DNA of 64,000 nucleotides from Urechis unicinctus (Eukaryota; Annelida; Polychaeta; Xenopneusta; Urechidae), in assembly GCA_034190875.2 (NCBI GenBank), contig CM067357.1, positions 1,312,170 through 1,376,169 on the forward strand, given 5' to 3'. Every line of letters begins with the position of its first letter. Position 1 is the first letter of the stretch. Under the pieces are notes generated by a model. That model was not told where the DNA came from, ran no database searches, and saw only the letters and a list, made by a program, of their open reading frames with translations. A program made the position numbers and the translations under genes. Below, piece by piece: positions 48,931 to 59,604 of this stretch.

Positions 48931-49031
48931 GGGAGGCTTTCTGTGCAATATCGTTACCATTTGCAACAAATGATGTAGGCGGATATTCTGCGTGATATGC
49001 TTGGTAGACACATCGAATCTTCGTGTCAGGA

Positions 49032-49208
49032 ACCGACAAACAGCATCATGGAAGCTGGTTATGGGCCAACCCCGTAATCTCCAGACTGGATGCTGGCCTC
49101 ATTGATTGGTTCCCTGGACAGCCTGACAACGCTGGAGGTGCTGTTTGTGCCACAAGCAGCAAATTCAACTGGTCTCACGATATCAATATGACGCTCAAGG
49201 CTTTGTAA
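49032..49208 (+). pseudogene. C-type lectin domain fragment
   Basis: Reads GSWLWANPVISRLDAGLIDW then FPGQPDNAGGAVCATSSKFN and WSHDIN before TAA. The order W-W, Gly/Asp, 'DWFPGQPDN-GG--CA', 'FNW-D' is the second half of a C-type lectin-like domain. QPD in the EPN/QPD position would suggest galactose-type sugar binding. The last two cysteines are missing (INMTLKAL where the final Cys pair should be), and the acidic residue before the second Cys is lost. No other CTLD exon was found, so it is a decayed or partial copy. Confidence 0.55.
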
Positions 49209-49798
49209 CCCGATGCTACATTTACCCTGTAACAAATGTGTCTTCAGCAGCAGATATCAAATAGATAATACGAACATGTATTGGTTGTATAATTGTCAAT
49301 ACATAATAAAATTGTGTTTATTGTTGATAGTATAATTTATGTACCATAGTTGTCTCATCTGTTTCATCATACTCTATGCTTAATTGGTCATTTTCAAGTC
49401 TGATATATTACATAACGTGCAGCCTTTCCGTGAATAAAAATGTCGGTCTTAGCATGAATATATCTTACAAACTTTATCCCGCACAGACAATCTGCTGCTG
49501 CATCAAAGATGATTGGTCATGTAATATGTCATAGCATGGATGCTTAATGCAGTTGGTGCTGCAGGAGAAAAAATCATCATATATCTCGTAGTTTATAACT
49601 TGAAACTCTAATTTAGTTCCAAGGGCATGTGATTACTCTCGAATTGCACCGTTATTCAAGGACGACATTTCCTTTGTCTGAAGCATTGTTTTGAAAGCGT
49701 CGAAAATCTGGCGATATGGATTCACGGCATGTTGACGACAATGGGGAGCCCGTCAAACATTTTCTAGCCGTATTTGTTTATTCCTCTCCTTCTATCAG

Positions 49799-49965
49799 GA
49801 CATAAACTTTTATGGCTGCCTGAGGTTGACTGTTTTGTTAGACAACGAATATTGATGGCTGTCGCAGCTATGGAAGGTTTGCTTAGCGCGACCTGTTCCA
49901 AATCGAGATCGCCTTTAAGCTTTACAAATATTAACTCATCTGAAGGTGCAAGTGGTATTATGTAG
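49799..49965 (+). CDS. Possible 3'-terminal exon, unidentified
   Basis: Follows a very good acceptor (TTCCTCTCCTTCTATCAG) and, in phase 1, reads HKLLWLPEVDCFVRQRILMA then VAAMEGLLSATCSK and SPLSFTNINSSEGASGIM and TAG. AATAAA is at 50047, about 80 nt after the stop. No family recognised. It may be the last exon of a gene whose other exons lie to the left (48-49.7 kb); the upstream lectin fragment ends in its own stop. Confidence 0.35.
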
Positions 49966-50046
49966 CTTATACATTGTATATAAACAGTATCTAACTGATA
50001 TATGAGTGTTATTATATGATTTTTGTGTCGCCTAGTCCCATAAGAG

Positions 50047-50052
50047 AATAAA
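50047..50052 (+). promoter_or_regulatory. Poly(A) signal AATAAA
   Basis: Canonical hexamer at a normal distance after the stop at 49965. Confidence 0.4.
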
Positions 50053-51127
50053 TGTGTTGTTCGTTCCCTGATATTTATTGGTAGTTTTACTCGGAAGGTG
50101 ACCTAGAACCAAAGCCCCTCGTCATGCAACACAAAATTAATCAAATCATGAATTACCAAGTTTGTACATCAGTCAATAATGAGCATTTGTATTCAGTATT
50201 CGACAATAAAAGGGGAAAAGGTAGTAAGTAGATCGGCAAACTATTGTGAGGATACCTTATATGATTATATTAGGAAATCGAATTATTCATAAAAGTGGCC
50301 ATGTATATGGTCGGTTATCGACTTTATTTCCCAATTCACACATTTGCATGGTGGGTGAATAACTGTGCCATGGTATACCTTACGGCCCTACATAAGTATT
50401 GAAAAGCTAAAAAATAGAACAATCCTGATCAATACTTTGGAATAGGCTTTATCTAGACTGTGCATTACTAAATTTCATTCATTGGTGTATACAAATATGT
50501 CATTGGATGCATGCACAAATATAAAATTTCATCAAGAGGTTCCCCAGAGTCGAATATTTCAGAACATAACATCCTCCAGGAATTCCCCGAGATTGCTAAA
50601 GCAAGATCGGTAATGCCGAAAACCATTTTGAAATATATTAAGTTACGTTTTCTGTCGGCGTTCCTCTTATATGTATTTCCAGTATGTTGCTTACCGCAGA
50701 TATCAAGCTGACTGGCTTGTCATTTGCTACCTGTTTTGTTTCGTAATATAGGCGTCACGTTGTCACACTTCCAATTAAACCTGGTAATTTTACATTGCAT
50801 AATTGGTGGGAAATGAAAATGTTTTCGAATAAAGTTTATCAATGAAGTTTTAACATGCACAACAACAAAGGAAATCATCCGAACGACCTTGATAATTCAA
50901 TTATTCCTGATTTTGTTTGTAATGGATCGACTTGAATGGACGCCGATTCATACCCCGACAAATCTGTCCTGTGTGTGGAAATACAAAAATACACTCAGTG
51001 ATTGTGATACTCCCCGTGGGGAGCTGTGGGAGAAACAGCGACAAGCACAGGGTCCGAATTCAGCTTTCCAAGGGATAAACGCTGGTGGATAAGTACATTT
51101 GAATGACAATTAACCACTAGTATAGTT
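50053..51127. other. Intergenic
   Basis: No gene recognised. Confidence 0.3.
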
Positions 51128-51284
51128 TCTACAAGTCTGATAAAGGCTCCATGAATATGAAGAGACATGGTATGATGCTCACAGTAGAGAAGCCAAATAA
51201 ATGTGGCATTTGCAAGTATCATTTTATCTACACGGAGAAGGAAAACGGGGAAGGGTATGGGGTGGAAAAGGGGAGGAAGGATTG
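51128..51284 (+). pseudogene. C2H2 zinc-finger fragment
   Basis: Reads FYKSDKGSMNMKRHGMM then LTVEKPNKCGICKYHFIYTE in one frame. The 'S-MNMKRH-M-(H)T-EKP-KC-IC' order is the end of one finger, a linker with His replaced by Leu, and the start of the next. It then passes into purine-rich non-finger sequence and a stop. A single decayed copy. Confidence 0.6.
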
Positions 51285-53087
51285 ATGTTGGAGGAAGTTA
51301 AGTAGATGGAGAGAGGTTTGGGCAGGCAATAGTGTGAAAAAGAATGGCGATAATGTAAAAGATCGGAAAAGGCTTGAAGCTAGACAGAGATTAGGTACGA
51401 AGGAAGGAATGGGATGTAGGGATGATATAAAAACAAATGTGATAACATTTAATGTCTTTCGCCCATTGGTCAGTGCTATTCGAGTCTGTTTAGTTGCTGA
51501 TATGAATGACATAGATGAAGCTATGGTTCTTTTGTTTAGGTGCCTCAGCTTATATTTTGAAACTTTGTTAGTATGTTACAGCTTAGAAGTAATGTTATGT
51601 AGCAACACTACTCAGCTTGACTATTGACATTGTGTCCCAGATAATGTCATTGAAATACCGCCCATAAAAGTGAATCTCACTGCATCAGAGTAAAATACGA
51701 ATCTTCCTGAAATTCAAGCTGAAAGGAGAATGAAATCCGGTTAGCTGCTAGGTTATGCAATATGCAATATAAATGAGTGAATGACTCAACAATGTCAATG
51801 TTTCCATGTTGCATGATACAGGTTAAAAACTAATTGCTTAAGGTAACAGTATCAAGATACAAGTGGTCTATCACATGCGATGAAAGTCGAGGTGGCATTC
51901 ATTGTCGTCGAATAAGTTGCACAGTAAGTTAAAGTTAAAAGCGTGTAATTACCAGTTAATTCATAGAAATTGGGCTGATAATTCACAAGACCGGCTTCAT
52001 GTCAACTGAAGTTTTATCTCTGCGTCATTTGACGAGGCCATACCGTTACCATACCAGTTTGTGTAACCGTATGGACGTTTCACGTTCCGCACAGCCCGGG
52101 AACTGGGCTATATGACCATGCTGTCTGGCAAGCATTTACCACTGGTGGTGGAGCAAAGAGGTTGCTAAGAACCTGTGCTCCATTGCTAGTTCATCCTACG
52201 TGTTCCAAACACACATCATTACAATGCATACCAAAATGTTATTCATAATTCGATTCTATGTTCACATATCTTTGCATATTGAAACCAACGTAAACCATGT
52301 GAAATCTTATATTTGTACATTAATGACTCCTGAATGAAGGATGATTGAACTTTAGCTTGATATATTCCATTAAGATACTGCAATTTTCACTGGTTTAACG
52401 CAATGCATATTACGGTTAGGTTTGCATCCGCCCTCGTGACAGCTGTAGGTAAAGCTGACTACAACAAGGTAGAAAATTAGAAAACCAGTGGAGGGTTGGA
52501 TAGGGAAATTACGATAGAGCGTGCAAGATATCGTCAGATTAGTAAGAGGGATTGTTAATCGCCCCTCTGACTCGATGAGCAATTAAAACGTCATGTGCCC
52601 GCCATGCATGGCGGTCAGCCATTAGCCACATCGATCAAATGAAAAACAAAACGTGCGGAAAGATCATAGACATTATGATATTTTGCAACCACTATGACTC
52701 CCAACCATACCAGAAAAACACGTAAAAACCAGAAGCACGCATAGGCAAGCAAGATGATTATCAACAAACTTGAATACCATAAATGACATACAGCTCGCTC
52801 GTATTTGTTACCGTGCTTACAAGTTCGCCCAGTCATGATGAGTATATGCCATGTACTATCATAGCATCGTCAATTCTCGGCAACCGGGATCACGTCGGAT
52901 TTGTTTTCTTTAATCGGAAAGGATTCTCCATCAAGCGACTTGAATCAACGTCATTGATATTGTTAATGAACTTGATTTTAGTTGAGAAAGTTTGCAAATG
53001 CCCGCTCGACGGTAAGGGTAACGTGTGCATAGCCTTGTACACAGCACAATCTAAAATTTACTGGTCTGCAAGGATGACGTAACAGCA
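51285..53087. other. Intergenic
   Basis: A purine-rich stretch (51230-51400) gives a long low-complexity frame on the minus strand (Ser/Pro/Phe) that is not called. No other gene supported. Confidence 0.3.
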
Positions 53088-53310
53088 ACCAGTTGTGTGT
53101 AGGACAGATGTTACACAATTTGTCATCTTTACTCCAGCCATATTCACATTGCATGTATCCAGTGCAAGTGACAGGTAAACATGATAATGCAGGGGAACAT
53201 TGGCAGGTGCCTCAACCGTTATCGTCCTTCTTAAAGCAATGCTGTGTGTCGTACATGGAATTCAGGGCCGGTACACAAGCTCTACACCCACACCCATCAT
53301 CACCTTTCTC
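53088..53310 (-). pseudogene. Antistasin-like cysteine-rich exon with an in-frame stop
   Basis: The minus strand reads DDGCGCRACVPALNSMYDTQ, HCFKKDDNG-stop-GTCQC and then SPALSCLPVTCTGYMQCEYG with WSKDDKLCNICP. The pattern C-C-CP, then 'M-C-YG---D---C-IC', is that of antistasin-type modules (leech antistasin, CRIM1-like proteins), which inhibit proteases or bind growth factors. The stop (TGA, complement of 53212-53214) stands where a Cys (TGC/TGT) is expected, since the usual run is DxxGCxxCxC, so a single C-to-A or T-to-A change may have created it. No neighbouring antistasin exons were recognised. Likely a dead exon. Confidence 0.55.
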
Positions 53311-54539
53311 AGATATGTATTAATGGTACAAAAAGTTAAATGCGATACTGTATTTGGTAATATACCATCTTAGTAATTCTCGTCTTGGTGTGGGACGTAA
53401 AAATGTGTATTTAACAGACGGCAAATAATGACGTACGCTGCATCACAATCTGACCAATTTATCTGTTATTTTACTTGTGTGAATAGTACAGAGATCACAT
53501 TTAACCACGAAAACACGTCCCTAGTAAAACGTAAGTAGCATGCCAACAAATTGCCAACCGTGCGATAGCAGTAAACTATTATAAAGGTATCTCACCATGT
53601 ATCATATTATTGTTGTATTATATTCATGTAGCGTGGTCGTGGCGCTCTATAAGTTAACATCTGTCTCTTTGCCACGTTATAGTATGTCGGAGCAGGTGAA
53701 CTAAATTACGACTATCACCATTGATGATGGTCTTTGGCGTCGACATGACATAGTCACGTAAGCGACTCGGTCAACAAAACGCTGGTGCTTTGCTGAAATT
53801 ATCAAACAAAGAGAAAATAATGCTGAATAGTTTGCAGGATTCTCTTCAACCACTTCTATCTTGTATAACGTTATATCGCTCTCAATGACAAATTATGTAA
53901 TGCTAGCCTATATTGTAATGCTAACATTTAAATAAATTTAAAATAATATTAGGGTTTTCATTCGTGTAATTCCTAAGCTACAGAACAGGAAGTTAGCAAC
54001 TCCAACTAATTATATCATGTGCGTGGCACCCTGCGCGGTTACATTCTCTTGCTATTCTGTTTTTGACTTTCTCTGATTAAATATTTGATTTATTCTTCCT
54101 TTGAAAATGTTTTCCCCAAACTTCCATTTGAGTCAACAGAAGCTATGTACACACTTTTTGTTTTCCCCAAACTACTCCATTTGAGACAATAGAATCTTCT
54201 GCCCAGTAATGCCCATGGCATGGAACACCGTCCCGCGACACATCATGACACAATTTCATACCATGGCATCCCAAACAGAACACCCCAGCAATAAATATAT
54301 GAAAATCGCGCGTAACATTGCACTATAGGGTACTGAGAAGATACCTTAAATATTACATTCGTGGAGCCCAAGACAGTAGTCATGCGTGGAATAATAACAA
54401 TAGCTTTTATTCACAGGGAATCATACATGTAATACAAATGAATGTCGTAGATACATTTGAGCGCATATATATTAACGTCACCTTACTAGAATGGGTCACA
54501 TTCGTACGATATTTTCCAAATATGACTTTTAATATGTTG
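53311..54539. other. Intergenic
   Basis: No gene seen. A 'TTTTCCCCAAACT-CCATTTGAG-CAA' word is repeated at about 54110 and 54163. Confidence 0.3.
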
Positions 54540-54680
54540 TGTCAATGAACTTCCTTGACAAACGACTTCCACAAGTGTCACATTCGTACGAATTTTCACC
54601 AACATGCCTTTTCATATGTTGTGTCAGATGACTTCCCTGAGCAAAAGACTTTCACCACGAGTGGCACATTTGCAAACGAC
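54540..54680 (-). pseudogene. Decayed terminal fingers of the C2H2 array
   Basis: Beyond the stop of the main finger frame, the DNA still reads SFAQGSHLTQHMKRH, GENSYECDTCGSRLS and 'TTY' when frames are allowed to shift. The linker before it is broken by small insertions near 54655-54680, which cause the stop at HSW. At least two further fingers were lost this way. Confidence 0.7.
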
Positions 54681-55509
54681 TTTCACCAGTATGCGTTCTC
54701 ATATGCTTTGTTCGATCACTTGCATGAGCGAACGCCCATCCACAAGTGTCACATTTATAAGGTTTTTCACCAGTATGCCCTTTCATATGTTGTGTCAGAT
54801 GACTTCCACTATAAAAAGACTTAAAACAAGTGTCACATTTAAAAGGTTTTTCACCAGTATGCGTTGTCATATGCCTGGTTAGATCACTTCCATGAGCAAA
54901 CGACTTTCCACAAGTGTCACATTTGTAAGGTTTTTCACCAGTATGCGTTCTCATATGCTTTGTTCGATCACTTGCATGAGCGAATGCCTTTCCACAAGTG
55001 TCACATTTATGAGGTTTTTCACCAGTATGCGTTGTCATATGCCTGGTTAGATTACTTCCATGAGCAAACGACTTTCCGCAAGTGTCACATTTATAAGGTT
55101 TTTCACCAGTATGCGTTGTCATATGCCTTGTTAGATAACTTCCATGAGCAAACGACTTTCCACAAGTGTCACATTTATAAGGTTTTTCATCAGTATGCGT
55201 TGGCATATGCCTGGTTAGATCACTTCCACGAGCAAACGACTTTCCACAAGTGGCACATTTATAAGGTTTTTCACCAGTATGTCTTCTCATATGTTGTGTC
55301 AGATGACTTCCTTGAGCAAACGACTTTCCACAAGCGTCACATTTATAAGGTTTTTCATCAGTATGCATTCTCATATGCTGGGTTAGAACACTTGAATAAG
55401 CGAACGACTTTCCACAAATGTCACATTTACCAGCTTTTACACCAGTATGCATTCTTTTATGGGCTTTTATATTGCTTCCAAGGCTGAGAAGATCCATCGT
55501 TGACATCAT
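54652..55509 (-). CDS. C2H2 (Kruppel-type) zinc-finger array, about ten fingers
   Basis: A 285-codon uninterrupted frame. After MMSTMDLLSLGSNIKAHKRMH, the second half of a first finger, come nine complete fingers of the form CDTCGKSFAHGSDLTRHMTTH, spaced by TGEKPYK or TDEKPYK linkers. All Cys2His2 ligands are kept. Variable specificity positions include SVLTQ, SHLTQ, SDLTR, SYLTR, SNLTR and SDRTK. Neighbouring fingers are nearly identical, so the array grew by recent unit duplication. The role would be sequence-specific DNA binding in the nucleus. The first finger lacks its Cys pair, the frame does not join the acidic N-terminal segment at 55515-55560, and the end is truncated by a frameshift. 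It may be a gene with an unrecognised 5' exon or an early pseudogene. Confidence 0.8.
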   Translation of the reverse strand: MMSTMDLLSLGSNIKAHKRMHTGVKAGKCDICGKSFAYSSVLTQHMRMHTDEKPYKCDACGKSFAQGSHLTQHMRRHTGEKPYKCATCGKSFARGSDLTRHMPTHTDEKPYKCDTCGKSFAHGSYLTRHMTTHTGEKPYKCDTCGKSFAHGSNLTRHMTTHTGEKPHKCDTCGKAFAHASDRTKHMRTHTGEKPYKCDTCGKSFAHGSDLTRHMTTHTGEKPFKCDTCFKSFYSGSHLTQHMKGHTGEKPYKCDTCGWAFAHASDRTKHMRTHTGESRLQMCHSW

Positions 55510-55514
55510 CAGCG

Positions 55515-56066
55515 GCCTCCAGTTTTATCACTGATTTAACGTCTTCCATTCTGATGTTTTCGGCTCCACCAGCTAGAATTCTCCTGTTACACATGTACAT
55601 GAATCAATAGCTGCTTTCATGTGGTCTTTTAAAACATCGACACTTAAACGAAAGGGTGGAAAACGCACTTCACTGTGAAAGCCATATTTCCAAGTAAATG
55701 GTTATCAAGAGCCCCTGATCGACTGAAAGCGATGACAGCAGCTCCCTGTTCATGGCGACCATTGGAAGAAATGTCAATGGGCGATGACTCGTCCGATGTG
55801 TCACAATCAATGCTCTCCTTTTTATAATTCTGGAGCAAAGCAAATTTGTCCGAGTCAAGTTCACCTTGCATGCAAGAATATACATCACAGATAGTATCAG
55901 GGGCCTCCAGTTTTACGACTGCTTTAACGTCTTCCATTCCGATGTATTCGTTTCCATCAGCTAGAATTCTCCTGTTACACATGGACATAAAACAAATGCT
56001 GCTTTCATGTGATCTTTTAAAACAACGAAACTTAAAGGAAAGTGTGGTCTTGCATAGAAAAAGCAC
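55515..56066 (-). pseudogene. Duplicated N-terminal segment of the finger gene
   Basis: Two copies of one segment lie about 385 bp apart. Copy 1 (about 56060-55898) reads RRILADGNEYIGMEDVKAVV and KLEAPDTICDVYSC, and stays open to 55644 through acidic sequence (KKESIDCDTSDESSPIDI). Copy 2 (about 55660-55515) reads RILAGGAENIRMEDVKSVIK and LEAADDVNDGSS, then stops at about 55458 because it is out of frame with the fingers. 'MEDVK-V-KLEA' is an acidic leader like those before finger arrays. Splicing of copy 1 to the fingers is possible, but the sites are not evident. Confidence 0.55.
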
Positions 56067-56263
56067 TTCACTGTGGAAGCTGTTGCTCGATTTTTATAAA
56101 AAAACCCGCCATATTTGCCAGTAAATTTGTGGCAAAATCCCATTATCTCATGAAACAATGTGGTGGAATGATCGCTATTGAGAAGTAGGCAAATGGCATA
56201 GTCATCTATTGTCACAACATGTGGATAAGTCGGCGAAAACCTCACTATCATTTGTAGCCCTAC

Positions 56264-56285
56264 AAGACGTCTGCGTAGACGTCTT
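56264..56285. repeat. Perfect 9-bp hairpin
   Basis: AAGACGTCT 56264-56272 and AGACGTCTT 56277-56285 around a GCGT loop; each arm contains the palindrome GACGTC. In the 5' flank of the finger gene region; may be a CRE-like site pair or a transposon terminus. Confidence 0.7.
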
Positions 56286-57554
56286 ACCGTTTCTCGAAAC
56301 AACGCAACTCAATTATTTTTAGATCGATTCAGACAACTACCAAACACCAAACATACACAAGTGATGGAGTTATAGAATGCAATGATGTTTTACGGACAAT
56401 TTCATCCCTTTTCGGCTGGTGATTTCATCCGTGGTAATTATGTATAGTTCGATCAATTTGGGAAGCGGTAAAAAGTCAGAAACACAGCAACATGTTTGTT
56501 TACAAGTTCAAGACCACATGCATTGCGCGGGGGGGATACTTAAGTGTAAAGATATAGTATACATGTGCCGCACGAAGGGGGTGGTTTTTTCAACATCTCG
56601 ACTTTTACGACGGGTTAGACATTCGCATAATACCTTGTACGATGGAGTATACTTTTTCTCATTCTCAACGAGTACAACGGGTACAGGTTTTCGAGGTCCC
56701 GCGGCACACCCCTATCCGAGTTAGGGTAAGTGCCCCCCACTTGGGATGCTAAGGCAATGCGGGAAATCGCGAGAATTAATTGTTTCCAAAATGGCAGACA
56801 TCGTATCGCGGTTTGTTAGGAAACGAACTATCGATGCCATTTATTGAAGAATAGCGTCGAGTGGTGGTAAGTTTTTTGGCGCGTAGAGTCTATTTTTTGT
56901 AAAGGCTCTTGATCTATGTTATTTTCTAGGTACGCAGAGTAGTCCTTCAACCCCAACGAGAACTTGCCGACTGTGTTTGACGAACTCTTCGTAACGGTAT
57001 AAATTCATGTTACCGTTACACCGGAGCTATATCATTTGGTACTATTTGTCTACGCATAGATAATATAGTTGACTTAAATATACCGCTACTTATTTAACCA
57101 TGAATTAATTGAAAACAATAACAGTTTTAATTCCATGATTCCACCAAACAACGCTAGCACTTAGTTCATCAGCAAACAAAGGTATACCATACTGACTTGT
57201 CAGACTGATCACATTGATGTCAAGGCAACAATGTGCTTCATATTCGCCAGCCGAACGCTAGACATTCTATATTATCCAGCCAATCAGAGTTCGAGAAAAA
57301 GCCCGGTCTTTTTCCCATATCGCCTCAAACGCACAGTTTGCCGTGCGATAACTGCAACGGTGTCGATATATCACCAAGAAACAACTTCATTTGAGCAGGT
57401 ACCTCACGGAGCACCGCTGCTCTAACATGGCAACACTACGGACGTTCGTAATATCATGCACACCTTGCAAGTCTTATCACGCACACTTTGCAAGTCTTAT
57501 AACGAAGGTTTTTGTTTGCCAGCCGCTAATCTGGTTGCGTATCGCTCATCGGGA
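56286..57554. other. Intergenic
   Basis: No gene recognised. A more GC-rich part (56700-57000) could be a promoter area of an unseen gene. Confidence 0.25.
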
Positions 57555-57726
57555 AGTCACGGTATGTTGGCTTGGTATTATTCACTGCTAGTGAATCAGG
57601 CTGTTCTCCATGTAAGTGTTGGTTTGCATGGTCACGTGGGTGATACGGGGAAAGAACACGAGGACGCCGAGAACAGTCTGATATCCTAGCAGTGAATAAT
57701 ACCCAGCCAACATCTGGCCATCACTT
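57555..57726. mobile_element. MITE-like element with ~55-bp inverted repeats
   Basis: Left arm 57555-57608 and right arm 57669-57726 are complementary over about 55 bp with a few mismatches and small gaps. Shared words are ATGTTGGCT(t/g)GGTATTATT, CACTGCTAG and CTGTTCTC. About 60 bp separate the arms. No coding capacity, no obvious target-site duplication. Confidence 0.8.
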
Positions 57727-59384
57727 GCTGTCTCTTAAATCAGTGACCTAGATAACTACGGCCAGGAGAGAAGAGCCGAGGAAGGAACAAGGTCCCCTTC
57801 AATCTGCCGCCGCTTACATAAGCTGAGAAATCAAGACAAAGCCGCTTTAATGAACTAGTGTATCTGATTAAATTATTATTTGTATAACTAACAAGAGGAG
57901 GCTATAATAATTTATCAATGGATGCGCTGATTTATAGATTTCAAGCCAGTAAACCAAGTCGACTGTGATAAGCTGCTGCGGCATTGCCTGGAAAGAAGAT
58001 GGGGGAATTCATAGGAAATTTCCATCCAAAGTCTACATTCAAGGGTAGATGGTTAAAATAAAGGGATATCCACGTGGATGAAAATGGACAAGATTTCCCT
58101 AGACCATGTCACCACCAGCGTATGGACTGAACTGGGTCATTCCAGCCACTTGTCTCTGTGAAATCCACCGACAAGAGTCACAACCCATGGCCAACTGGCT
58201 GCCCTCTTTTAACCTAGGGAATGATGTCCCTGATGAACTATCCAATCCAAGATCATAACAGTCCGAAAATTTATCGTTATTTTAAAGAAAGTATACCAGG
58301 TCTTCTGATTGCTTAAAAACAGCATCTTAAATTCCTCTTTGGGACGAGTTGCATATGAAATATTCTAGTAATAACACAGGGAGAAAGGTGATGTAGTACT
58401 TTTTTTACTTTCAAAGAGCCATCAATATAAGAGGGGTCTACGTGTAATTTTAGGCTGCTTGCTTGCTATACAAGAAAAGTGCTATCAAAACTTATCACCT
58501 ATTGAGCTTACATCAAACAAGATAATTAAAATTAACAAAGGGGTCAAAGGTCAGACAGGGTTGATTTTTAGTTAGCAATGTGCCATTGACATATGGGGGC
58601 TCAATGTCTAAATTATTTGAAAACGTGCAATCAAAATACATTAGCTTCACATTCTCTTTATTAGTCACTGTGACCTTAAATAAAGTCACATAAACTGATA
58701 ACCTCTCTAATATAAGGTCCCACCATACTTTACATCATATAATATGTATGTGTATAGATAACATTCCACAAGCCATATTGACAAAATGGGCCTGATCTCA
58801 GATTCTGTTCTCAATTGAGGAAACACTGAACAGAGAATTTCTCGGCAGTTTTATTATCAATCACTCAGAGGTCAAAGTGGAGGTTGGAATGAAGTTATAT
58901 GGCAGCCATATGTATTATTCCCCATTGGATTTACATTGCACAAGAGATCTGTTCATAAGTCATACTCAATGTCATGCAGGGTAAATGTTAAGTTTGCAAG
59001 GAAACATAAGCATCTGAGGGGCTCCATGTGTGATTTCAGACAGTTATAAAGAAACAGGTCATCAACAATTATTCTCCACTGGGTTATCAGAGTACAAGAG
59101 ATTATGCATACATTCTTATCCAATAACTCAATTCTCAAATGTTTTGTAGTGATGATATTTAGTTTGAAATTAGCCATCAACATAAGACAGGAGGGTACTC
59201 TGCTTAACAAGAAAACCTGCCACCAACATTTACAAACAGATGGATGGACAGACGGCTTAGGAATGGTATTATGAACTCTGTTCAAGAGCAGAGCTAACAA
59301 AGGTGTGAACATTTGTGAAAAATGAGCACAATCCCATGAGGTTCACCAGCCATGTCAATCAATAGTCACATCAATTCTACAACT
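57727..59384. other. Intergenic, includes a partial dispersed repeat (58025-58215)
   Basis: 58025-58215 is a diverged, shortened third copy of the 5577/37846 repeat (CACCACCAGCGTATGGACTG, CAACCCATGGCCAACTGGCT, GCCCTCTTTTAACCTA). An ATCCACGTGGAT palindrome lies at about 58069. The rest may be 3' UTR of a minus-strand gene ending near 59385. Confidence 0.45.
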
Positions 59385-59604
59385 TTAAGGCAATGCAGAA
59401 AACTGTAAATGTGAGACACAGATAGAGTATCTGACTCGTGATAAAACTGTGTAGAGATGATTCTCTATCCAGCCAATCACTACTAATGTAGGAAGACCTA
59501 AAATTGTCTGAAGCAACAATAATGGAACACCAAGAAGAGACATCAGGAAACACACGGCAGCTGTACGAGGCAGTATGACCAACCGATCAACAAGTACTGT
59601 GGAT
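59385..59604 (-). CDS. Possible terminal exon with membrane segments, unidentified
   Basis: Follows an acceptor on the minus strand (GGGTGTTTATTGACAG) and reads STVLVDRLVILPRTAAVCF, LMSLLGVPLLLLQTILGL, PTLVVIGWIENHLYTVLSRV and a stop. One or two hydrophobic helices. A plausible preceding exon ends at about 59733 with a GTGAGT donor, but its phase (0) would put this exon into a frame that stops early. Not recognised. Confidence 0.28.

Noticed and set aside
54864-55487. 207-codon plus-strand frame rich in FHQYAFSYA / FHKCHI repeats
   Set aside because: Antisense shadow of the C2H2 finger array on the minus strand.
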